Shown piece after piece: positions 59,339-64,000 of a stretch of DNA of 64,000 nucleotides (positions are counted from its first letter, which is position 1; every line of letters begins with the position of its first letter). A model generated the notes under the pieces. It ran no database searches, was not told the DNA's origin, and saw only the letters and a program-made list of their open reading frames with translations. A program made the position numbers and the translations under genes. Source of the DNA: Bacillus licheniformis DSM 13 = ATCC 14580. Its GTDB lineage: Bacteria > Bacillota > Bacilli > Bacillales > Bacillaceae. Location: assembly GCF_000011645.1 (NCBI RefSeq), contig NC_006270.3, positions 2,415,501-2,479,500 on the forward strand, in the 5' to 3' direction.

Positions 59339-59378
59339 TAAAAAAACAGCCTTCACAATTGAAGGCTGTTTTTTTATG
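59336..59378. terminator. Bidirectional terminator of zwf and the TRAP operon
   Basis: AAAAAACAGCCTTCA and TGAAGGCTGTTTTTTT (59341-59375) pair perfectly. A and T runs serve both directions. Confidence 0.95.
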
Positions 59379-61338
59379 CTTTCAAGGCCTGCATCTCTTC
59401 CGGATGGCTTTTGTCCCGCTTCCACATCAGCTGAAGGACGAACAGCAGAAGGAATATGCCGAGGCCGATCATATCGGAATAGCCTTCTGGATAAATCAGC
59501 AGAAGACCGCTGGCAGCCGCCAGTATTCTTTCAAACCAGAACACTTTTCTCATCCAGAATCCGATCATGCCAGCGCCGATGGCGATCATTCCGGACAATG
59601 CGGTAAAGACCACCCAGAGAATTTCATACCAATGCGCATCAATCATGAGAAGCTCCGGAGACAGGACGAATATATACGGGATGATAAAAGCGGCAATCGC
59701 AAGCTTTGCTGAATTGATCCCCGTTCTGATCGGCTCTCCTCCCGCAACCCCCGCAGCTGCAAATGCTGCCAAAGCAACGGGCGGCGTAATGTCAGCTACG
59801 ATGCCGAAATAAAACACGAACAAGTGGGCCGACAGATCAGGAACATTCAGCAAAATCAAGGCTGGCGCGGCAATCGTCGACGTAATGACATAGTTTGCCG
59901 TCGTCGGCGACCCCATTCCGAGAACAAGAGCGGCGATCATTGTCAAAAAGAGCGAAGGCAATAATGCGCCTCCTGCCAAATCGAGCAGGCCGTTTGCAAG
60001 TTTGAGGCCGAGACCCGTCTTTGTGACGACTCCGACGATGATGCCGGCAGCTGCCGTTGCCGCCGCAACGGAAAGCGCCATTCTCGCTCCTTCCGCAAGA
60101 GCCAGCACAATCCCTTTAACGCCCATTCGCGTTTCTTTATTGAACAAACCGACCAGGATCGCCAGAACGATCGAATACAAAGCGGCATGCATGACCGTGA
60201 TGCCCGACATTAACAAAACGACGACCGAAATGATCGGAAGCAGCAAATAAATCTTTTTGAATACTTCCTTGCGGTTCGGCATTTCTTCTTTCGTTAGTCC
60301 GCGCAGGCCGAGGCGCTTCGCTTCAAAGTGCGTCATGATCCAGATGCCCGTAAAGTATAAAACAGCCGGGATCGCCGCGGCTTTCGCGATATCCCAGTAC
60401 GTAATGCCTCCGCCGATGAACTCAACCATTAAAAAGGCGGCGGCTCCCATGATCGGAGGCATCAGCTGTCCGCCGGTAGATGCGGAAGCTTCGACTGCAC
60501 CGGCGAATTCTTTTTTATAGCCCAGTTTTTTCATCATCGGAATCGTAAACGATCCGGAAGTGACGACATTGGCGACAGAGCTGCCGCTGATCGTTCCCTG
60601 AAGGGCGCTTGAAAAAATCGCGACTTTTGCCGGTCCGCCCGTGCTTCGTCCGGCGATCGCTACGGCAAGGTCATTAAAATACTGCCCCACTCCTGTCCTG
60701 ACAAGAAAAGAACCGAACAGGATGAACAGGAAGATGAAAGTCGAGGACACAGCGAGCGGCGTGCCCAGGATTCCTTCCGTCGTAAAATACATCGTCTGAA
60801 CGAGCCGTTCCATCGTCAGGCCGTTGTGAGACAAAAAGCCCGGAAGATACGAGCCGTAAAGGCCATACAAAAGAAACAGGCCGGCGATGATCGTAATCGG
60901 CAGTCCGACAGCCCGTCTCGTCGCTTCCAATACGAGCAGGACGGCCAACAGCCCGACATAAAAGTCAGTTTCCGTGATCAATCCGATCCCGCCCACAATC
61001 GTTTCATAATTGGCGACCCAATAAGCGCCGACGCCTGCTCCTAACACGGCTAAAATTGCGTCATACCAGGCGACTTTGAATTTGCCGGTCTTCCGCAAAC
61101 CTTTTGTCGCCGGAAACAGCAAAAAAATCAGACCGAGCGCAAACCCTAAATGAACGGACCTTTGAATTTGAGCCGGAAAAACGCCAAAAATGGCTGTGTA
61201 TAATTGAAACAAAGAAAAAGCGAGCAGGCCGGCAAATGCAATGGCCCCTGTCAATCCTTTGAGCTTTCTCGTTCCCGCTTCAGGATCGTATTTCTCCAGC
61301 AGTTCCTGCTGATCTTTTTCCGAAAGCTGCTCAGTCAT
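59374..61338 (-). CDS. TRAP transporter fused permease (DctQM, TAXI type)
   Basis: A 654-residue membrane protein with about 17 helices. The first four correspond to the small DctQ subunit and the rest to DctM, as in fused TRAP-TAXI permeases. Conserved glycine-rich stretches such as SSALQGTISGSSVANVVTSGSFTIP and ALVLGMGSPTTANYV belong to DctM. It takes up an organic acid or amino acid using the ion gradient, with the binding protein encoded at 61951. It overlaps the DUF1850 gene by eight bases. Confidence 0.94.
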   Translation of the reverse strand: MTEQLSEKDQQELLEKYDPEAGTRKLKGLTGAIAFAGLLAFSLFQLYTAIFGVFPAQIQRSVHLGFALGLIFLLFPATKGLRKTGKFKVAWYDAILAVLGAGVGAYWVANYETIVGGIGLITETDFYVGLLAVLLVLEATRRAVGLPITIIAGLFLLYGLYGSYLPGFLSHNGLTMERLVQTMYFTTEGILGTPLAVSSTFIFLFILFGSFLVRTGVGQYFNDLAVAIAGRSTGGPAKVAIFSSALQGTISGSSVANVVTSGSFTIPMMKKLGYKKEFAGAVEASASTGGQLMPPIMGAAAFLMVEFIGGGITYWDIAKAAAIPAVLYFTGIWIMTHFEAKRLGLRGLTKEEMPNRKEVFKKIYLLLPIISVVVLLMSGITVMHAALYSIVLAILVGLFNKETRMGVKGIVLALAEGARMALSVAAATAAAGIIVGVVTKTGLGLKLANGLLDLAGGALLPSLFLTMIAALVLGMGSPTTANYVITSTIAAPALILLNVPDLSAHLFVFYFGIVADITPPVALAAFAAAGVAGGEPIRTGINSAKLAIAAFIIPYIFVLSPELLMIDAHWYEILWVVFTALSGMIAIGAGMIGFWMRKVFWFERILAAASGLLLIYPEGYSDMIGLGIFLLLFVLQLMWKRDKSHPEEMQALKA

Positions 61339-61858
61339 TGATCTTCACTCCCCTCAGTTGTTGCAAGACATTTAGTTTTCGGACACTCATCCTTGTCCAT
61401 GTGCCGGGACGGATGTACCGCTTTAACTCATGTTCAGCGCCTGAATACTTGATCCTGTGATTCGCCCTCACCCTGCCGATCCGCATATCGATGAACGGAA
61501 AGGTCCTCTTCATGTTCGAAATGGTGTAGACGCCGTTTTTGATGTCGAGCCTTTCACCTTGTTCTGCGTTTGCGGGCATTCCGACGGCCGGATCATGATA
61601 GGTCAGAGCGGTCTGCCGAATCATCCCTTTTTCCCACACATACGATTCGATCACTTCTGTCCGATGGATGGAATGCGTATAGACCACATCAAAGCTTTTC
61701 TTCTTTTGGAGGGGAAGAAAAGCGATGATCTCGCCGCTGTCCTCTTTCTCGAACACGACGGCGGTCTGATAAGGAATCAGGCATGCCGCTGCAAAAACGG
61801 CAATGATCAGCGCCGGCACAAGCCGTTTTATGATTTTTAATTTCCCCATTTTTTCCAT
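61331..61858 (-). CDS. DUF1850 protein of the TRAP-TAXI operon
   Basis: 175 residues with an N-terminal membrane helix (about 13-35) and an exported domain (VYTHSIHRTEVIESYVWEKGMIRQ). DUF1850 genes regularly sit between TAXI binding-protein and permease genes, so it is probably an accessory part of the transporter. The function is not known. Start 61858, or the ATG at 61849. Confidence 0.85.
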   Translation of the reverse strand: MEKMGKLKIIKRLVPALIIAVFAAACLIPYQTAVVFEKEDSGEIIAFLPLQKKKSFDVVYTHSIHRTEVIESYVWEKGMIRQTALTYHDPAVGMPANAEQGERLDIKNGVYTISNMKRTFPFIDMRIGRVRANHRIKYSGAEHELKRYIRPGTWTRMSVRKLNVLQQLRGVKIND

Positions 61859-61879
61859 ATCCCCTGCCGAATAGAAAAA

Positions 61880-61914
61880 CGATAGACCGATGTTTCATTG
61901 CAACGGTCTATCGA
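61880..61914 (-). terminator. Intra-operon hairpin between the TAXI binding-protein gene and the DUF1850 gene
   Basis: CGATAGACCG and CGGTCTATCG pair perfectly and are followed on the minus strand by five T. It may partly end transcription, giving more binding protein than permease. Confidence 0.65.
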
Positions 61915-61950
61915 TTGCCCGGGCTTATTCATCGCTTATCTTCCTTGGTT

Positions 61951-62940
61951 TTACGATTTTTCGATCCCTTTTTCTTTGAAGTATTTAGCCGCTCCCGGAT
62001 GAATGTCGATATCGCCCAATCCTTCAAGCGCGGTTTCAGGCTTGATAAACTCGCCTTTCGCATGATTGATTTTATCGGCTTCAAACAGCGCTTTCGTCAT
62101 TTTATAGACGGTGTCCTCATCCATCTTGTCGGATGCGACGAGCATCGCTTTGACAGCGACCGTGTTCACATCGCTCCCGATGCCGTAGGTTCCTTTTTTG
62201 ATCGTATCCTCCGCATAGAACGGATACTTTTCAATCAGCTTTTTCTGCTTGTCTTTTTCAATGTTTATAATTTTGATTTTATTTTGTGCGGAAAGCCCTT
62301 CGACAGCGCCTGTAGGCGTTCCAGCCGTGATGAATGCGGCATCGATAGCGCCTGACTGAATGCCGTCGGTTGATTCTTCAAAAGACAGGTTTTGCGGTTT
62401 GATGTCGTCAAAAGACATCCCGTGAACCTCCAAAATCTGCTTGGCATTAATGTTGACCCCTGCTCCCGCAGCACCCACGGAAACCGTTTTGCCTTTTAAA
62501 TCCTCAACCGAATTGATTCCGCTTTTTTCTGTTGTCACAATCTGTACAGTTTCAGGATACAGGGCGGCAATCGCCTTGATTCCCTCAATTTTTTCTTTAA
62601 ACATCTCTTTGCCTTCTATGGCATAAGTGGCAATGTCAGTCTGGGAAAAAGCGACTTCAGCTTCCCCTTTTTGCAGAGTTGCCATGTTTTCAGCAGAAGC
62701 CCCTGTAGTCTGCGTCGTAAATTTGTCTCCTGTGGCATCCTCCCAAAGGTTTGCAAACTGACCGCCAAGCGGATAATATGTACCGCCGGTTCCCCCTGTC
62801 AGCAGACTGTAGTTTCCTGATCCTTTTGACGCAGATCCGCCGTCCTTATTTCCTGATGCATTGTTGCTTCCGCACGCAGCCAATCCCATGACGAGCGTCA
62901 GCAGCAATACCATCCATGATAGGCTTTTCCACTTTTTCAT
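61951..62940 (-). CDS. TAXI-family TRAP solute-binding lipoprotein
   Basis: A 329-residue lipoprotein (GLAACGS lipobox, Cys23) with a Ser/Gly linker and the TAXI fold (LLTGGTGGTYYPLGGQFANLW, TTGASAENMATL, VSVGAAGAGVNINAKQIL). TAXI proteins bind glutamate, glutamine, 2-oxoglutarate or similar small acids; the ligand here is not known. It is first gene of the operon. The upstream region 62941-63160 holds a possible TTGACA (63005-63010) and no gene. Confidence 0.94.
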   Translation of the reverse strand: MKKWKSLSWMVLLLTLVMGLAACGSNNASGNKDGGSASKGSGNYSLLTGGTGGTYYPLGGQFANLWEDATGDKFTTQTTGASAENMATLQKGEAEVAFSQTDIATYAIEGKEMFKEKIEGIKAIAALYPETVQIVTTEKSGINSVEDLKGKTVSVGAAGAGVNINAKQILEVHGMSFDDIKPQNLSFEESTDGIQSGAIDAAFITAGTPTGAVEGLSAQNKIKIINIEKDKQKKLIEKYPFYAEDTIKKGTYGIGSDVNTVAVKAMLVASDKMDEDTVYKMTKALFEADKINHAKGEFIKPETALEGLGDIDIHPGAAKYFKEKGIEKS

Positions 62941-63157
62941 TCATTCTCCCCCTTTGCTTGATGGACAAATAACAATCCTATCGTACCATGAAAAATGTAT
63001 TAGTTGTCAATATATTGTTTTATTTCTAATTATTTAGTTAATTTTATGAGCCGCTCGTTCTGAATATGCGCACGGCCTCTGAAATTCTCGTCCGCTACAG
63101 CGATGTTAGTCCATAATCCCTTCGGAGGACAAGCGTGCTGGAAGATTCTATGACAAA

Positions 63158-63190
63158 ACAAAAAAACCCGCGGTTATGCAGGTTTTTCAT
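63158..63190 (-). terminator. Terminator of the GntR gene
   Basis: AAAACC-CGC and GC-AGGTTTT pair. Seven T follow on the minus strand. Confidence 0.7.
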
Positions 63191-63900
63191 TTCCGAATAT
63201 GGACGCTCGAAAACACAAACTTATCATAGCGATGCCTTGCAAAAGAATATTCAAACGGTTCCCCCGTATTTAAAAAAGCGACCTGTTCGACTTCAAGAAC
63301 CGGATCGTCAGGGGCGCATTCCAAGTACTCTCGGTCGAGTGCACTCGACTTATCCGCCCTGATCTTCCGGTGCGATCCGGCGATTGTCAGTTTCAGCGTC
63401 TCGGTGATGTGCCGGTAAACGGAGCCGTGAAGGACGTCTTCATTTAATTCAGAGATGACGTTCGAAGGCATATACGTTTCTTCAATGACATACGGTTCGC
63501 CTTCAACCTTTCTGAGCCTGATGATATGATACACCGGAACGGTCTTTTCGATTGACAATTGCTTTGCCACTTCATCTGAAGGGAATTCGACGTCAAATTG
63601 AATGATGCGGCTTTCGATTTGTTTGTTGGCAAGAAGCTTGGTCAGCCCAAGGTTTTCGCGGTCTGTTACACTGACGGGAAGCTGCTGAATCGATGATTTT
63701 ACAATGAAGGTGCCGTGTCCGCGCTTGCGGTACAGCATGCCTTCTGACACAAGAATATCGAGGGCTCTTTTCATCGTCATTCTGCTGCAGGAAAATTCCT
63801 TGGCGAGAGAAAGCTCATCAGGTATGGGCTGATCAATCGGATAGTATTCCTCCTGAATCCGCCTCCTCATTTCGTTTGAAATATATTCGTATTTTCTCAT
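63187..63900 (-). CDS. GntR-family regulator with UTRA domain
   Basis: A 237-residue HutC-subfamily regulator. The winged helix covers about 1-70 (DELSLAKEFSCSRMTMKRALDILVSEGMLYRKRGHGTFI) and the UTRA effector domain about 90-232. UTRA proteins sense sugar phosphates or related small molecules. It may control a gene beyond the window edge or the TRAP operon; nothing in the window decides this. No gene is visible in 63901-64000. Confidence 0.92.
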   Translation of the reverse strand: MRKYEYISNEMRRRIQEEYYPIDQPIPDELSLAKEFSCSRMTMKRALDILVSEGMLYRKRGHGTFIVKSSIQQLPVSVTDRENLGLTKLLANKQIESRIIQFDVEFPSDEVAKQLSIEKTVPVYHIIRLRKVEGEPYVIEETYMPSNVISELNEDVLHGSVYRHITETLKLTIAGSHRKIRADKSSALDREYLECAPDDPVLEVEQVAFLNTGEPFEYSFARHRYDKFVFSSVHIRK

Positions 63901-64000
63901 GTTTTAACCACCATTACTAAGGATTCTGTAGCCTGTAACACCTTCTTTATCATTATATCGGTTTTAATGCGGAAATAAAAAGATGGCCCAACTGACCATC

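Overview
The window is chromosomal DNA of a spore-forming Firmicute of the Bacillus subtilis clade, most probably Bacillus licheniformis or B. paralicheniformis. This is inferred from protein similarity and gene order: ypuA-lysA-spoVA-sigF-dacF-pupG-drm-xerD-fur-spoIIM, then a yqk/yqj series down to zwf, parallel the B. subtilis 168 map. The blocks that differ from that map (IS3 element, PTS, pucI, lipase, metal ABC operon, EndoQ, TRAP-TAXI operon) look like species-specific additions. No rRNA, tRNA, CRISPR array or prophage was seen.

Layout. 1-3.2 kb: the end of ypuA, an intact IS3-family element, and a secreted poly-gamma-glutamate hydrolase. 3.2-18.1 kb: lysA and the sporulation core on the minus strand (spoVAA to spoVAF, dacF-spoIIAA-spoIIAB-sigF, pupG-drm, xerD, fur, spoIIM), with recognisable sigma-G, sigma-F and sigma-E promoters. 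18.1-22.4 kb: a two-gene PTS, a frameshifted pucI allantoin permease and an acetyltransferase replace the ans/mle genes of B. subtilis. 22-31 kb: an EndoQ-type DNA repair nuclease, nudF, the FtsZ inhibitor mciZ, a self-operated TetR-DoxX pair, and yqkF to yqjZ. 31-39.5 kb: a secreted lipase, then a five-gene NikABCDE/Opp-like ABC importer with a terminal MATE exporter behind a good Zur box, then a FusB-like protein. 39.5-44.6 kb: SOS genes (Y-family polymerase and YolD), yqzH, yqjV, yqjT, coaA. 44.6-49.4 kb: an accessory block with a secreted protein and ABC transporter, a second small secreted protein, a DUF3189 protein and a second PGA hydrolase. 49.7-59.3 kb: yqjQ, yqjP, T-box-controlled proI, yqjN, yqjM, yqjL, a Zur-controlled L33 paralogue, rnz and zwf. 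59.4-63.9 kb: a TRAP-TAXI uptake operon and a GntR/UTRA regulator.

How the genes work together. The spoVA operon imports dipicolinic acid into the forespore, sigF and its regulators start forespore transcription, and spoIIM and mciZ act in the mother cell. Two candidate Zur sites (metal importer and zinc-free L33) link two loci in a zinc-starvation response, and fur sits under tandem PerR-like boxes. proI, yqjN and possibly the TRAP-TAXI system serve amino-acid or organic-acid use.

The strongest leads for something new are the Zur-controlled importer plus MATE operon, the secreted-protein/ABC cassette at 44.8-47.7 kb, a structured leader before coaA, and the IS element inserted exactly in the loop of a shared terminator.
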